A stretch of 64,000 nucleotides of DNA, from the NCBI GenBank assembly GCA_038147495.1, contig JAYQTT010000009.1, forward strand, positions 42,830-106,829. The letters are read 5' to 3'. The position numbers and the translations under genes are program-made. This document shows, one piece after another, positions 18,312 to 28,534 of this stretch (positions are counted from its first letter, which is position 1; each line of letters starts with the position of its first letter). This DNA comes from MED-G116 sp038147495 (GTDB lineage Bacteria; Pseudomonadota; Alphaproteobacteria; Puniceispirillales; Puniceispirillaceae). The notes under the pieces are model-generated. The model had not been told where the DNA came from. It searched no databases and saw only the letters and a program-made list of their open reading frames with translations.

Positions 18312-20228
18312 CTAGCTCTTTCCACCAGCAATTGCATTTGACGCATGGGCAACAAGTGTCTGCGCAGCGGCCAGAATACCGTTCCGGTCAAGCCCGCAAT
18401 AGGCCAACTGGCCAGCCTGACTGTCATGGTCAATAAATTCATCGGGAATAGACAACGCCCGTACACGCAATCCCTGATCAAGATGTCCGGCATTGGCCAG
18501 ATATTGCAAGACATGGGCCGAAAAACCACCCGGGCTGTTCTCTTCGACAATCAACAGGCTGTCATGTGTGCTGGCAAGTTGATCAAGCAATTCGGTGTCC
18601 AGCGGCTTGGCAAAGCGTGCATCGGCTACGGTCGGCGACGCGCCGTCTGCCGTCATGTCGTTGGCCGCGGCCAGACAATCGGCAAGCCTTGTGCCAAGCG
18701 AGAGGATAGCCAGACCGTGGCCCTCGCGGACGATCCGGCCCTTGCCAATGGCAAGCACATCACCACGATCCGGCAGATCACAGCCGACGCCTTCACCGCG
18801 CGGATAACGCACTGCGGAAGGGCCATCATCATAGGCAGCGGCGGTGGCCACCATATGCGTTAGTTCGGCCTCATCAGCCGGACACATGATCACCATCCCC
18901 GGAAGGCAGGAGAGATACGCCACGTCATAGACACCGGCATGAGTCGCCCCATCGGCACCAACCAAACCGGCACGGTCAATGGCAAATCTGACCGGCAATT
19001 TCTGAATCGCGACATCATGAACAACCTGATCATAACCACGCTGCAGGAAGGTCGAATAAAGTGCGCAGAAAGGCTTCATGCCCTCGCTTGCCAATCCTGC
19101 AGCAAAGGTTACGGCGTGCTGCTCGGCAATTCCAACGTCAAAAACGCGGGACGGAAAATGCTCCTTGACCTTGTTGAGGCCGGTGCCAGATGGCATCGCC
19201 GCGGTAATCGCCACGATTTTTTCATCATCGCGCGCTTCCGCAATCAGAGCATCGGCAAACACCGACGTGTAGGTCGGCACATTCGTTGCAGATTTCTGCT
19301 GTGCTCCGGTGATCACGTCAAATTTGGGAACGGCGTGATATTTTTCAGCAGAAGGCCCGGCAAAGGGGTGACCCTTGCCCTTTTCGGTGACGACATGCAC
19401 CAGCACCGGTCCGCGCACATCTCCATCGCGCAGATTTTTCAACACTGGCAGCAAATGTCCCATGTCATGACCGTCAATCGGCCCGATATGCAAAAACCCA
19501 AGCTGGCTGAAAACCGAATTACCGCTGATCATGTCACGCGCGACATCTTTTGCGCGGCGGGCGGTGCGTTCGATTTCTGCCGGAAACTTGCTGGCGACCT
19601 CGCGCATCAAATCGCGGATGGAGTGAAAAGGCTCGGATGTGATCAGCCGCGAGAGATAACTGCTCATGGCGCCAACGGGCTGTGAGATCGACATATCATT
19701 GTCATTCAAGATCACGATAAGGCGGCTGTTTGAGGCACCAGCGTTATTCATCGCCTCATACGCCATACCCGCACTCATAGAACCATCGCCAATCACCGCA
19801 ATGACATTGCGTGGCTGGTTGCTAAGCTCGCTTGCCACCGCCATGCCGAGACCAGCAGAGATTGACGTTGAGGAATGGCCGGCACCAAACGGATCAAATT
19901 CCGACTCGGCGCGCTTGGTAAAACCAGAAAGGCCGCCCTTCTGACGCAAAGTTTCGATGCGGTCACGCCGCCCCGTCAAAATCTTGTGAGGATACGCCTG
20001 ATGCCCGACATCCCAGATCACCCGGTCAGCAGGTGTGCGGAACACATAATGCAATGCCAGCGTCAATTCGACGACCCCGAGGCCTGCGCCAAGATGGCCG
20101 CCTGTCTTTGAGACGGCGGCAATGGTCGCCGCGCGCAATTCCCGCGCCAGACGCGGCAAATCCGCTTCCGGCACCCGGCGCAACGCATCCATACCATCTA
20201 TCTTGTCAAGCAAGGGTGTCGACGACAT
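18312..20228 (-). CDS. dxs: 1-deoxy-D-xylulose-5-phosphate synthase
   Basis: First step of the MEP isoprenoid pathway, thiamine-dependent, about 638 aa. Blocks seen: HLGAGLGVVELTLALHYVF, GHSSTSISAGLGMAVA, the ThDP motif GDGSMSAGMAYEAMNNAG then NDNDMSI, SYLSRL, and the transketolase C-half DVGIAEQHAVTFAAGLA. The start at 20228 (MSSTPLLDK) is preferred to 20264. It lies just downstream of ispA and xseB on the same strand, the common xseB-ispA-dxs order. Confidence 0.96.
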   Translation of the reverse strand: MSSTPLLDKIDGMDALRRVPEADLPRLARELRAATIAAVSKTGGHLGAGLGVVELTLALHYVFRTPADRVIWDVGHQAYPHKILTGRRDRIETLRQKGGLSGFTKRAESEFDPFGAGHSSTSISAGLGMAVASELSNQPRNVIAVIGDGSMSAGMAYEAMNNAGASNSRLIVILNDNDMSISQPVGAMSSYLSRLITSEPFHSIRDLMREVASKFPAEIERTARRAKDVARDMISGNSVFSQLGFLHIGPIDGHDMGHLLPVLKNLRDGDVRGPVLVHVVTEKGKGHPFAGPSAEKYHAVPKFDVITGAQQKSATNVPTYTSVFADALIAEARDDEKIVAITAAMPSGTGLNKVKEHFPSRVFDVGIAEQHAVTFAAGLASEGMKPFCALYSTFLQRGYDQVVHDVAIQKLPVRFAIDRAGLVGADGATHAGVYDVAYLSCLPGMVIMCPADEAELTHMVATAAAYDDGPSAVRYPRGEGVGCDLPDRGDVLAIGKGRIVREGHGLAILSLGTRLADCLAAANDMTADGASPTVADARFAKPLDTELLDQLASTHDSLLIVEENSPGGFSAHVLQYLANAGHLDQGLRVRALSIPDEFIDHDSQAGQLAYCGLDRNGILAAAQTLVAHASNAIAGGKS

Positions 20229-20299
20229 CACTGCTCCTTTGTTATCAGCCCACAGTCGGCTCATAACAAACGCCGGACCTTAGCATTGCATATAGGCTA

Positions 20300-21187
20300 T
20301 CACGATCGCCGTACAATAGCGAATTTTGCCAGAAAGGCCAGATATCCGGCTTCCGGCCATGGTGAAAGGGTGGCAATGGCATCCTCAATCAGACGGTTGG
20401 CGGTGTGGCGCGCCTCATCCACCCCCATCAGCGAGACAAAACTGCCTTTACCGCGGTCAGCGTCTTGTTGTGTTGGCTTGCCGATGGTCGCCGCATCCCC
20501 CTGATAATCCAGAAGATCATCGGCAATCTGAAAAGCAAGGCCAAGATCACCGGAAAATGCCAGCAATGCATCCATCAACCTTTGATCGGCGCCCCCCACA
20601 ATGCCGCCACACGCCGCGGCGCATTGGATCAGCGCGCCTGTTTTCATTGATTGCATACGCTGAATGTCATCCAAATCAAACGGCCGCGTCTCTGCCTCAA
20701 GATCAAGCATCTGGCCGCCAGCCATACCGGCAAGGCCAGATGCACGGGCAAGCTGCAGGACCAAGTCTGCCCGCACGCCTGCATCATCATGCGTCGCTGG
20801 ATTTGCCAGCACCTCAAACGCCAGCGTCTGCAGCGCATCACCGGCCAGAATGGCGGTCGCCTCGTCATACGCAATATGGCAGCTTGGCTGGCCACGGCGC
20901 GTGTCAGCGTCATCCATTGCGGGCAAATCGTCATGCACGAGCGAATAGGCGTGGATCATCTCCAGCGCCGCCGCCACGCGCAAGGCGCCGACAGGCTCGG
21001 CACCATCGTCGGCAAGGCGCGCCGCGCCAAGGACCAATGCGGCACGCAATCTTTTGCCGCCATTCATCGTCGCATAGATCATCGACTCGGCAAGCCGTGA
21101 TGCCGGTGTCATCTGGTCGTCAAATAAGGTCTTGATGGCGTCGCCAGTCTTTATGGCATCATCGCGAAGTTGTTGTTCATAGGACAT
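20300..21187 (-). CDS. ispA: Polyprenyl (farnesyl/geranyl) diphosphate synthase
   Basis: Chain-elongating prenyltransferase, 295 aa. The first aspartate-rich motif is in LVHDDLPAMDDADTRRG; the second, DDLLDYQGD, follows QIADD. GKRLRAALVLGAARL near the N-terminus binds diphosphate. The motif spacing is of the bacterial short-chain (IspA) type. xseB lies six bases upstream, and dxs follows. Product chain length is inferred from length and context. Confidence 0.93.
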   Translation of the reverse strand: MSYEQQLRDDAIKTGDAIKTLFDDQMTPASRLAESMIYATMNGGKRLRAALVLGAARLADDGAEPVGALRVAAALEMIHAYSLVHDDLPAMDDADTRRGQPSCHIAYDEATAILAGDALQTLAFEVLANPATHDDAGVRADLVLQLARASGLAGMAGGQMLDLEAETRPFDLDDIQRMQSMKTGALIQCAAACGGIVGGADQRLMDALLAFSGDLGLAFQIADDLLDYQGDAATIGKPTQQDADRGKGSFVSLMGVDEARHTANRLIEDAIATLSPWPEAGYLAFLAKFAIVRRS

Positions 21188-21193
21188 CGCGCA

Positions 21194-21454
21194 TCAGGCG
21201 TCCGCGTCAAAGCTGCCCGCCTCGGTTGGCGCACCGCCATCCGCCGGCAGTTTAATCTGCTCCACCTTCATCCGCGCTTCTTCAAGGCGCGATTGACAAT
21301 GTGCTTTCAACGCCGTGCCCCGCTCAAAGGCGGCAATGGCATCGTCAAGCGATACATCGCCCCTTTCCAGAGAGGTCACAATCGTTTCCAGTTCGCGAAG
21401 TGCGTCCTCAAAACTGATTGAGGCCAGTGACGTATCGTCTTTCCCGCTATTCAT
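21194..21454 (-). CDS. xseB: Exodeoxyribonuclease VII small subunit
   Basis: 86-aa subunit of the XseA-XseB single-strand exonuclease. Typical XseB pattern: ISFEDALRELETIVTSLERG followed by VSLDDAIAAFERGTALKAHC and RLEEARMKVEQI. Six bases upstream of ispA. The large subunit gene is not in this window. Confidence 0.92.
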   Translation of the reverse strand: MNSGKDDTSLASISFEDALRELETIVTSLERGDVSLDDAIAAFERGTALKAHCQSRLEEARMKVEQIKLPADGGAPTEAGSFDADA

Positions 21455-21577
21455 TCAATCCATCCGGTGTCTGTCGCAACAAGACGCCGTTGGAGTGATC
21501 ATTGCATCCGGCGATGTCTATCTGGCGGCAACCTGCCCATTCGGGCTGTCTTCGCAACATCTGCCAGATAAATCAGC

Positions 21578-22039
21578 TCACTCTCCGGCAAGTGTCACCG
21601 CAATGGATTTGACCATGTCCGACACCCGCTTTCGTACCAACGGCGTCTTAATACTATAGTATGTTCGCACAAGCTCAAGCGTTTCCCGGCGCGCCATCGG
21701 ATCCTTTGTCTGCTCATCCGACAAATCGACATCATCAGCCCCACGGCTGACCCGCCGCGGTGAACTGCGCATGGTGTTTTCTGACATATCATCGAAGAAA
21801 TAATTTATAGGCGAATCAAGGATTTGGCTGATATCCCACAAGCGCGATGCACTGACGCGATTGGCCCCTCGCTCATATTTCTGGACCTGCTGAAAGGTAA
21901 TATCCAATTCGCTCCCCAGCTGTTCCTGACTCATTCCCAATAACGTTCGGCGCAAGCGAATGCGTTTGCCGACATGCATGTCGATTGCGTTATTGTTGGT
22001 TACCCGGAAGTTTCTCTCAACCTGATCAGTTGCAGCCAT
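21578..22039 (-). CDS. XRE-family helix-turn-helix regulator
   Basis: 153-aa DNA-binding protein. The HTH_3 domain covers about residues 20-80: GKRIRLRRTLLGMSQEQLGS, ITFQQVQKYERGANRVSASR, LWDISQILDSPINYFF. Residues 81-153 are charged and contain LSDEQTKDPMARRETLELVR. This architecture is common in alphaproteobacteria, where some members regulate cell-cycle or developmental genes. It has no obvious partner operon here. Confidence 0.85.
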   Translation of the reverse strand: MAATDQVERNFRVTNNNAIDMHVGKRIRLRRTLLGMSQEQLGSELDITFQQVQKYERGANRVSASRLWDISQILDSPINYFFDDMSENTMRSSPRRVSRGADDVDLSDEQTKDPMARRETLELVRTYYSIKTPLVRKRVSDMVKSIAVTLAGE

Positions 22040-22241
22040 TATCGCGTCCTTTCAACCAAGCCAATATTCATGCGGGCCAATATTTATAAGGGCCAAAATC
22101 TACACTTAAAGTTGCATCGGGTGCTTTCTGCCTCCCGGTGAGTAGCATTATTCTACTCGTGTTTAATTTTTCCCCGTGAGGCAAAATTATCGCCCCGGGG
22201 TTTCTTCCGATGATCGCTATGGTGAAAGGCGGGATGATCCG

Positions 22242-23198
22242 CTAGCTGCACTCTTCGAGCGCGGCAAGCAATGCATGGGCAATGGCGGCTTCAAAAGTCG
22301 AGTGGCCTGCCTCATCTACGATACGCAGGCGGGCCTTGCTTCCCCATGCCTTGGCCAGCTTTCTGGCCCCTGCGGGTGGGCAAATCACATCATGCCGGCC
22401 TTGAATAATATCAGCAGGTAAATGCCGGATCCGGTCGATATTACCGAGGATATGATTGTCCGTCAGGAAGCATTTATTCTTGAAATAATGCGCCTCAAGC
22501 CGGGCCATGCTAAGCGCGGATTTACCACCAACATGACGTGATCCGGCCCGCAAGGTCGAACAGCTGGTCTCATAGGATGCCCATTTCTCGGCCGCAGGCT
22601 GATGAATATGGCGCTCATCGCTCATAAGTCTTTCGTAATATGCCTGAAACACATTTTCTCTCTCATCCGGCGGCAGAAACTCGATAAAAGTCTCATAAGC
22701 CTCTGGGAAAAACCGTCCCATCTCATCAAGAAACCATGTGACCTCTGCATCTGTGCCAAGGAAAATTCCACGCAGGATCAAGCGCGACACATGCGCCGGA
22801 TAGGCAATGGCATAGGCCAAGGCCAGTGTACTTCCCCATGAACCGCCAAAGAGAACAAAGCGCTCAACCCCGAGCATCTGACGGAGCGCCTCGATATCTT
22901 CAATAAGATCCTGCGTTGTGTTCTCGTTGGTTTCACCATGCGGCATCGACTTGCCGCAACCACGCTGATCAAACAGAATGCAATGAAACCTGTCCGGATT
23001 AAACAACCGCCGATGCGCCGGAGCGGTGCCCGCACCCGGGCCACCATGCAGGAACAGCAACGCGATACCGTCTGGCCTGCCGCATTGCTCATAATAGATA
23101 CGATGACTACCACGCGTCATATACCCGCTGTCAAAGGGGGCAATTGACGGGAACAGTTCCTTTTCCTGGATAAATGCGTGTGCCATGGCCCGCATCAT
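22242..23198 (-). CDS. pip: Proline iminopeptidase
   Basis: Alpha/beta hydrolase that removes N-terminal proline, 318 aa. Oxyanion motif HGGPGAG, FDQRGCGKS, nucleophile elbow GGSWGSTLALAYA, catalytic Asp in QGRHDVICPP, and His in DEAGHSTFE. The start is ambiguous among 23198, 23195 and 23186 (no strong ribosome binding site). It is not close to related genes; carD lies upstream on the same strand. Confidence 0.93.
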   Translation of the reverse strand: MMRAMAHAFIQEKELFPSIAPFDSGYMTRGSHRIYYEQCGRPDGIALLFLHGGPGAGTAPAHRRLFNPDRFHCILFDQRGCGKSMPHGETNENTTQDLIEDIEALRQMLGVERFVLFGGSWGSTLALAYAIAYPAHVSRLILRGIFLGTDAEVTWFLDEMGRFFPEAYETFIEFLPPDERENVFQAYYERLMSDERHIHQPAAEKWASYETSCSTLRAGSRHVGGKSALSMARLEAHYFKNKCFLTDNHILGNIDRIRHLPADIIQGRHDVICPPAGARKLAKAWGSKARLRIVDEAGHSTFEAAIAHALLAALEECS

Positions 23199-23314
23199 AG
23201 CCGCATCAAAGCAGCGGTTTCAATCCCGCAACGGGCATAACAATCCAGCGTCATGCACTGCATCTGCGGGATCGAATGAAAAAGCGCATAGAACGGGCTT
23301 AACGCAATTTCGCC

Positions 23315-23818
23315 TTAGGCCACATCCATCATGTCTTCAAGCTTCATTGCCGCGGTTTCCTGATCGATTTTTTCGATCGCCGCGAATTCACGGGCAAGAC
23401 GCTCAAGCGCGGCCTGATACATCTGCCGCTCAGAATAAGATTGCTCTGCCTGATTGGTGCGGCGATGAAGGTCGCGAACCACCTCGGCGATTGAAACAGG
23501 GTCACCAGACTTGATCTTTGTTTCATATTCCTGCGCACGGCGCGACCACATGGTGCGGCGAACCCGGGCTTTACCCTGCAGGGTGGTGATGGCCTGATCC
23601 ATCTGTTTGCGTGAACTCAGCGTCCGCAAGCCAAGTGAACGCGCCTTGTCCATTGGCACACGCAAGGTCATCCGGTCCTGTTCAAATCTGACGACAAGCA
23701 TCTCCAGCTTCGAATCGCCAACCTCGCGCTCCTCAGTTCCCAGAATACGGCCAACGCCATGCGTTGGGTAAACAACAAAATCACCTTCTTCGAACGCGGT
23801 TTCCGACTTTTGAGCCAT
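23315..23818 (-). CDS. carD: CarD-family transcriptional regulator
   Basis: RNA-polymerase-binding regulator, about 167 aa. The N-terminal RID/Tudor domain reads DFVVYPTHGVGRILGTEERE, then VVRFEQDRMTLRVPMDKARS. The C-terminal helical domain holds WSRRAQEYETKIKSGDP and IAEVVRDLHRR. In characterised relatives it stabilises open promoter complexes. The start at 23818 (MAQKSETA) has AAGGAAAAG just upstream, so 23875 is rejected. A good promoter lies about 200 bases upstream. Confidence 0.93.
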   Translation of the reverse strand: MAQKSETAFEEGDFVVYPTHGVGRILGTEEREVGDSKLEMLVVRFEQDRMTLRVPMDKARSLGLRTLSSRKQMDQAITTLQGKARVRRTMWSRRAQEYETKIKSGDPVSIAEVVRDLHRRTNQAEQSYSERQMYQAALERLAREFAAIEKIDQETAAMKLEDMMDVA

Positions 23819-24017
23819 CTTTTCCTTTTCCTCTTGCAATACAAGGATCGCAAGCAATACACCGCCAATCCGCATTTTGCGGCGACGGAGTGCCTCATAA
23901 AATGAAGCCAGTTGATGTTATTTGCCCTGTTCCATCTGTTCCATCGCAGGGCGGAGCTGGATACGCCAAACACGTACCGCTATACCATTGTCGCGGCAGG
24001 CTTGCCGTCTGTGCGGT

Positions 24018-24046
24018 ATGATACTCTAATTTTTAGGAAAAATCAA
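24018..24046 (-). promoter_or_regulatory. Candidate sigma-70 promoter for carD
   Basis: On the minus strand, TTGATT (24041-24046), a 17-base spacer, and TATCAT (24018-24023). It would start a leader of about 200 bases before carD. Confidence 0.5.
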
Positions 24047-24075
24047 CCGAGGGGCAGTTGCACCGCCCTTCGAGC

Positions 24076-24414
24076 CTAGTTGCCGGCACCGGGCTTGCGC
24101 GAGAAATACTTGTTGTATTTATCGGTTTCGTTCTGGCTTTTCTCGGCATCCGGCATCGCATCGATCCGCTGGCCAATGTTGGGCCAGATCTCTGACATCT
24201 CGCGATTCAGTTCCAGCCACGCCTCTGCACCCGGCTCTGAGTCGGGCAAAATGGCCTCTGGCGGGCATTCTGGTTCACACACGCCGCAATCGATACATTC
24301 GTCAGGATGGATCACCAGCATGTTTTCCCCCTCGTAGAAACAATCAACGGGGCACACTTCCACGCAATCTGTGTATTTACAGTTGATGCAGTTCTCATTG
24401 ACGATATAGGTCAT
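24076..24414 (-). CDS. fdxA: 7Fe (3Fe-4S/4Fe-4S) ferredoxin FdxA
   Basis: Electron carrier of 112 aa. Cluster ligands: CINCKYTDCVEVCPVDC (starting at residue 9) and CIDCGVCEPECPPEAI. The spacing CxxC-x4-C-x3-C followed by CxxCxxC-x3-C, with the ENMLVIHPDE block, is typical of alphaproteobacterial FdxA. The start at 24414 (MTYIVNEN) is the family start. It sits between carD and the S4/helicase genes, a common alphaproteobacterial order. Confidence 0.95.
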   Translation of the reverse strand: MTYIVNENCINCKYTDCVEVCPVDCFYEGENMLVIHPDECIDCGVCEPECPPEAILPDSEPGAEAWLELNREMSEIWPNIGQRIDAMPDAEKSQNETDKYNKYFSRKPGAGN

Positions 24415-24479
24415 TGCAAGCCTTTCCAGTGATCCTGAAACCATGCGGTTTTATCGCAGAACAGCGCATGCGGCAAGCC

Positions 24480-24944
24480 CTATGACTGGCTTTCAAGACG
24501 CGCCTTTGCGCGCTGTGCGGCGCGCGCCGAATCCTGATCATCAACAAACAAAAGACCGGCAAGCCGCCGCATCAATTGCGCCTCATGATCATGCTTTTCG
24601 CCATCTGCCAGAACAACCATCCACACCATTTCCATAATGGTGATTCGCTCTTCCATATCTGTATCGGAACGAATTTTGCGGGTCAGCGAATGGATCTCCA
24701 CCCGCTCATCATGGTCCGCCAGCGCCGCCTCAATCAGCGTGTCGACTGTGCTTTGATCAAGGTCCAACTGATCGATAAGGATTTCAGAGATACTCACGCG
24801 CTCTGCATCATCCAGAACGCCATCAGCCATGGCCGCCTCAACCAACAGACCGGCAATGGTCTTGGCCCACTCATCAGCGGCGTGTGGCAAGGACGCACCT
24901 TCATCGCCAAAGCTCTTGATCCAATTCTCCAATGTGGCGAGCAT
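24480..24944 (-). CDS. TerB-like protein
   Basis: 154-aa all-helical protein with the two acidic turns of the TerB fold: AAMADGVLDDAERVSIS and MVVLADGEKHDHEAQLMRRL. Family members are linked to tellurite resistance or to metal-sensing complexes, but many stand-alone copies have no known job. It is located between fdxA and the S4 gene. No other ter genes are in the window, so tellurite resistance should not be inferred. Confidence 0.75.
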   Translation of the reverse strand: MLATLENWIKSFGDEGASLPHAADEWAKTIAGLLVEAAMADGVLDDAERVSISEILIDQLDLDQSTVDTLIEAALADHDERVEIHSLTRKIRSDTDMEERITIMEMVWMVVLADGEKHDHEAQLMRRLAGLLFVDDQDSARAAQRAKARLESQS

Positions 24945-25009
24945 CGCCCTGCCTCCTTCTTTGGGTTTGTTTTTATTTTGCGTTCATCACGCCGTGTTTT
25001 GTAATCAGC

Positions 25010-25402
25010 TCAAAGTCCCGGCTTCAATTTGTCAGTTTGGCGACGCTCTCGTTTGGTCGGACGACCAGATCCGCGCAGGCGCTCTTCAAAATGCCGCTCC
25101 TTTGGTGCATCATCGGCTTTTTTCGGCTCTGGTGGCGCAAGGTCCTCATACAGCAAGCTCGCCTCATCAGCTGGCCCGCGGCGGCTGCCAAGCGCCAGAA
25201 TTTTGATCACCCGAACACGACTGCCCTGGGCAAAGGTCAACACCTGTCCAACAAGCGCCGCACGGTGGGGTTTTGTCATGACCTCGCCATCAAGCCGCAG
25301 CCGGCCTCCGGCAATCACCTTGGTGGCAAGGCCACGCGTTTTGAAAAAGCGGGCGTACCACAACCATTTGTCCAGACGCAGCGCTTTTTCACCCGCATCC
25401 AA
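25010..25402 (-). CDS. S4-domain RNA-binding protein (Hsp15-like)
   Basis: 130 aa. The S4 domain starts at residue 8: LRLDKWLWYARFFKTRGLA, GGRLRLDGEVMTKPHRA and VGQVLTFAQGSRVRVIKI. The C-terminus is charged (KERHFEERLRG then RPTKRERRQ). E. coli Hsp15 binds free 50S subunits carrying nascent chains; the same role is likely but not shown. Begins six bases after the helicase stop on the same strand. Confidence 0.88.
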   Translation of the reverse strand: MDAGEKALRLDKWLWYARFFKTRGLATKVIAGGRLRLDGEVMTKPHRAALVGQVLTFAQGSRVRVIKILALGSRRGPADEASLLYEDLAPPEPKKADDAPKERHFEERLRGSGRPTKRERRQTDKLKPGL

Positions 25403-25408
25403 ACCGGC

Positions 25409-28404
25409 CTAATCCTTCAATTTAAGCCCGGCCAGCACCGCAAAGGGGGAATTCGGATCGGGTTGCTTTTCCGCAGGTCGTTTACTGTGCGCCTGTCCGG
25501 GCGGCTTGCCGCGGGCTTTCCTGTTTGATTTGTTGGACGGCCTGCCATCTGGCTTTTTGCCGCCCGGTCGACGGCCCGCGCCGTCATTGCCTCTGCCATC
25601 ATTGCCTTTGCCATTTGCCGCGTCAGCTTTACCACGCCCACCTGATTGCTGGCGAGGGCGGCGTATTCTCTCAAAAATCTGTATGGCCGGCTTTTCCGGA
25701 TCCTCGGATGGCTCTTCATCAACAACGCGGCATTGCAGGTCAAGCAACATCGCCGCCATTTGGTCGCGCGTTGCACCCGCAAGCGACATCATGTCTTCAG
25801 ATATCTTGAACCGGCCCTCACGCGCCGCATTGCGCATCAGCAGCGCCACACGTTCAACCATGTCAACGCGCATCACCCGCCCACCAAGCCGCCGATATCC
25901 GACAGCAAGCCAGAAGGCATCCGGCACATCGTCAACAGCGTCAATCGTCACCCGGCCAGCCGCAGGCGCAGCCTTGAAATCGGCCGCATCATTGACAAAA
26001 AGATTCCACAGCAAAGCGCGAAGGGCAATTGGCGCCGGTTTCAGCATATCCGGCAGATAAACCGTCTCCACACCAAATCTGACGCCAAGCCGTGCCAGAC
26101 CGGATTTATCGGTGTCCGAGAGCGAGCGAACAAGCTGGCCAACATCGGCGCTTCGCACCGCGCCAAGCTGTTCAAACAACGTAAAGGCGATGCCTTTTGC
26201 CGCACCGGAAAACGGAACAGGCTCTGGGTCACTCGCAAGATCAGGCGCTTCGACCACATCCGGCTGTTCGGTTGGCGGATTTGCCGCAATCTCATCCTTG
26301 GTTGGCCCATCCTGATCTGAGGGACCGGCATCTGCTGGCACAGACTCTGCCGGTGTTGATGCCGGGCGCGCGGCAGCAGGCGCCAGCGGTTGCGGCGCCT
26401 CGAGTGCCATCAAACGGCCAAGCACATCGCGAACATGCTCACCAACAAATTTTGACAGGCGTTCATTCAAGCGCTGCGCCTGATCAATCGACAGAAGGTC
26501 ACTGTCGACAAGCTCGGCCCGCGGCGCATAAAGCCCGTCACCACGGACAAGCCGGGCAACCTTGGATTCACGCCAGCTGATCACGCCGCCCTCATCGAGC
26601 CGGAAAGCCGGACTCGCCGACGCCGTGAACGCCCTTACCCTGTTTTCGATTTCATCAGGAAGACCACGCCTTGCGGCCGCCAGAATGGTGGATTTTTCTT
26701 CACCCTCGGCCAGAGTTGGCTGGAATACAAATCCATCCAGAACCCCAACTTCCTCACCTTCGACCAGAACCGTTCCGTCAGTCTTTACCGAAGCCATCAA
26801 ATTCTTATTTTCCTTCAATCTTCGACTCAAATGCGCAGCGCGCCGGTCAACAAACCGCTCTGACAGTCTTGCATGCAGACAATCGGACAGTCGACCCTCA
26901 ACCAAACGCGCACGATCCTGCCATTGCGCAGGGTTATCTGTCCAGTCAGAACGGTGTGTGATGTACGTCCATGTGCGAATATAAGCAAGCCTTGTCATCA
27001 GGGTATCGAGATCACCATCAAGCCGATCAAGATGATCCATCGCCCGCGAAACCATGTCGGCACCAAGCACACCATCGGCAACCAGTGTGGTGTAGATGTT
27101 GGCCAGCATGTCATAGTGATTCTCGTTCAGGGTCTGCCGAAAATCAGGAATGCAGGCAACCTCCCACAGCAATCGCACCGCCTTGGTATTGCTTGTCACC
27201 CGCATAATATCGGGGCGCGCCGCCAGTGCCGCCAATGCCTGATGGTCAAGCGCATCGCCTTTGCGAAACAGAAACGCCAGCGGCGGCGGGGCTTCGAGCG
27301 AGGCCAACAACGCATCGACAGAGGAAAAATCAAGCTTGCTGTTGCGCCAGTACATTGACCTGAGCGGTTGGAACCTGTGCTGCTCAATCGCTTCAATCAT
27401 TTCCGGCTCAAGCGCGCGGCACCCATCTGTTACGCCAAAGGTGCCATCATTGACATGCCGCCCTGCGCGTCCGGCAATCTGTGCCATTTCGACCGGCGAC
27501 AATTTACGCATATGCCGCCCGTCAAATTTCACATCAGACGCCAGCGCCACATGCTTCAAATCAAGATTAAGCCCCATGCCAATGGCATCTGTCGCGATCA
27601 GGAAATCGACATCGCCATTTTGATAGAGTTCAACCTGGGCATTCCTTGTCCGCGGGCTAAGCCGCCCCATGACAACAGCGGCACCGCCACGCTGACGGCG
27701 GATGGTTTCAGCCAGCTGATAAACATCAGCCACGCCAAAGGCGACAATTGCACTGCGCCGCGGCAATCTGGTGAGCTTTTTTGGCCCGGCATAGGACAGG
27801 CGCGACATGCGATGCCGTGTTTCAAATTTTGCCTCGGGAAGCAGCAAGCGCAGCAATGGCGCCGCCGTATCCGCGCCCATAAACATTGTCTCGAACTGGC
27901 CGCGGGCATTCAGGATCCGGTCCGTGAACACATGGCCACGCTCGCGGTCCCCGGCAAGCTGCACCTCATCAACAGCAATAAATTCAAAGCCGCGATTAAC
28001 CCATGAGTCCCGCGTTGCCCCCGAATCCAGCCGACCATTGGCAGATGACGCCTCGCCCATATCCAGCGGCATTGATTCAACGGTGGCGCAGATATAGCGC
28101 GCCGAAGGCGGCAGTATCCGCTCTTCCCCGGTGATCAGGCCAACCTTTGCCGGCCCGAGCTGGGCCACCAGCCGGTCATAATTTTCCCGCGCCAAAAGGC
28201 GCAGCGGAAAGCCAATCAGACCGGTTGAATAGCCGGTCATCCGTTCCATCGCGAGATGCGTCTTGCCGGTATTTGTCGGCCCGAGAACGACCGTTACCTG
28301 TGTGCCGATGAACGCGCCGCCGCAAATGCGCCTGAAGTGTCATGTGAAGAGGTGGCTGGCATCAGCGTGAACCGCGGCAGGAAAAGATCATCAAGGCGCG
28401 CCAT
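25409..28404 (-). CDS. SUV3-like DExH-family RNA helicase (apparent N-terminal frameshift)
   Basis: Superfamily-2 helicase of the alphaproteobacterial/mitochondrial SUV3 type. The main frame (25409-28249) reads EFIAVDEVQLAGDRERGHVF (motif II DEVQ), then VVMGRLSPRTRN and QIAGRAGRHVNDGTFG (motif VI). Walker A GPTNTGKTH lies just upstream in the same frame, but this frame has no ATG, GTG or TTG before a TGA at 28340-28342. A likely N-terminus MARLDDLFLPRF begins at 28404 in another frame and runs into a stop near 28296. One missing base between about 28295 and 28342 would join them. The C-terminal 100 residues are a Gly/Lys/Arg/Pro-rich tail. Confidence 0.82.
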
Positions 28405-28453
28405 CCTAGACGCATTTGCCCCTTTGCGCACCGGCTTTTCTGATATTTCTGTC

Positions 28454-28481
28454 AAAAAACCCGCCGGGGGGAGCCGGCGGG
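28454..28481 (-). terminator. Rho-independent terminator of acnA
   Basis: On the minus strand: stem CCCGCCGG / CCGGCGGG (28474-28481 and 28460-28467), six-base loop, then six T. It lies 54 bases after the aconitase stop. Confidence 0.92.
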
Positions 28482-28534
28482 CTGGATTTACGCTTGCGGG
28501 CGGACAGTGCCCGCGCCGTTATGATGTTGGTCTG

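Noticed and set aside
18939..19685. 248-codon open frame on the plus strand
   Set aside because: Antisense shadow of dxs.
24480..24944. Tellurite resistance operon
   Set aside because: Only a single TerB-like gene is present; no terC, terD or terZ neighbours.
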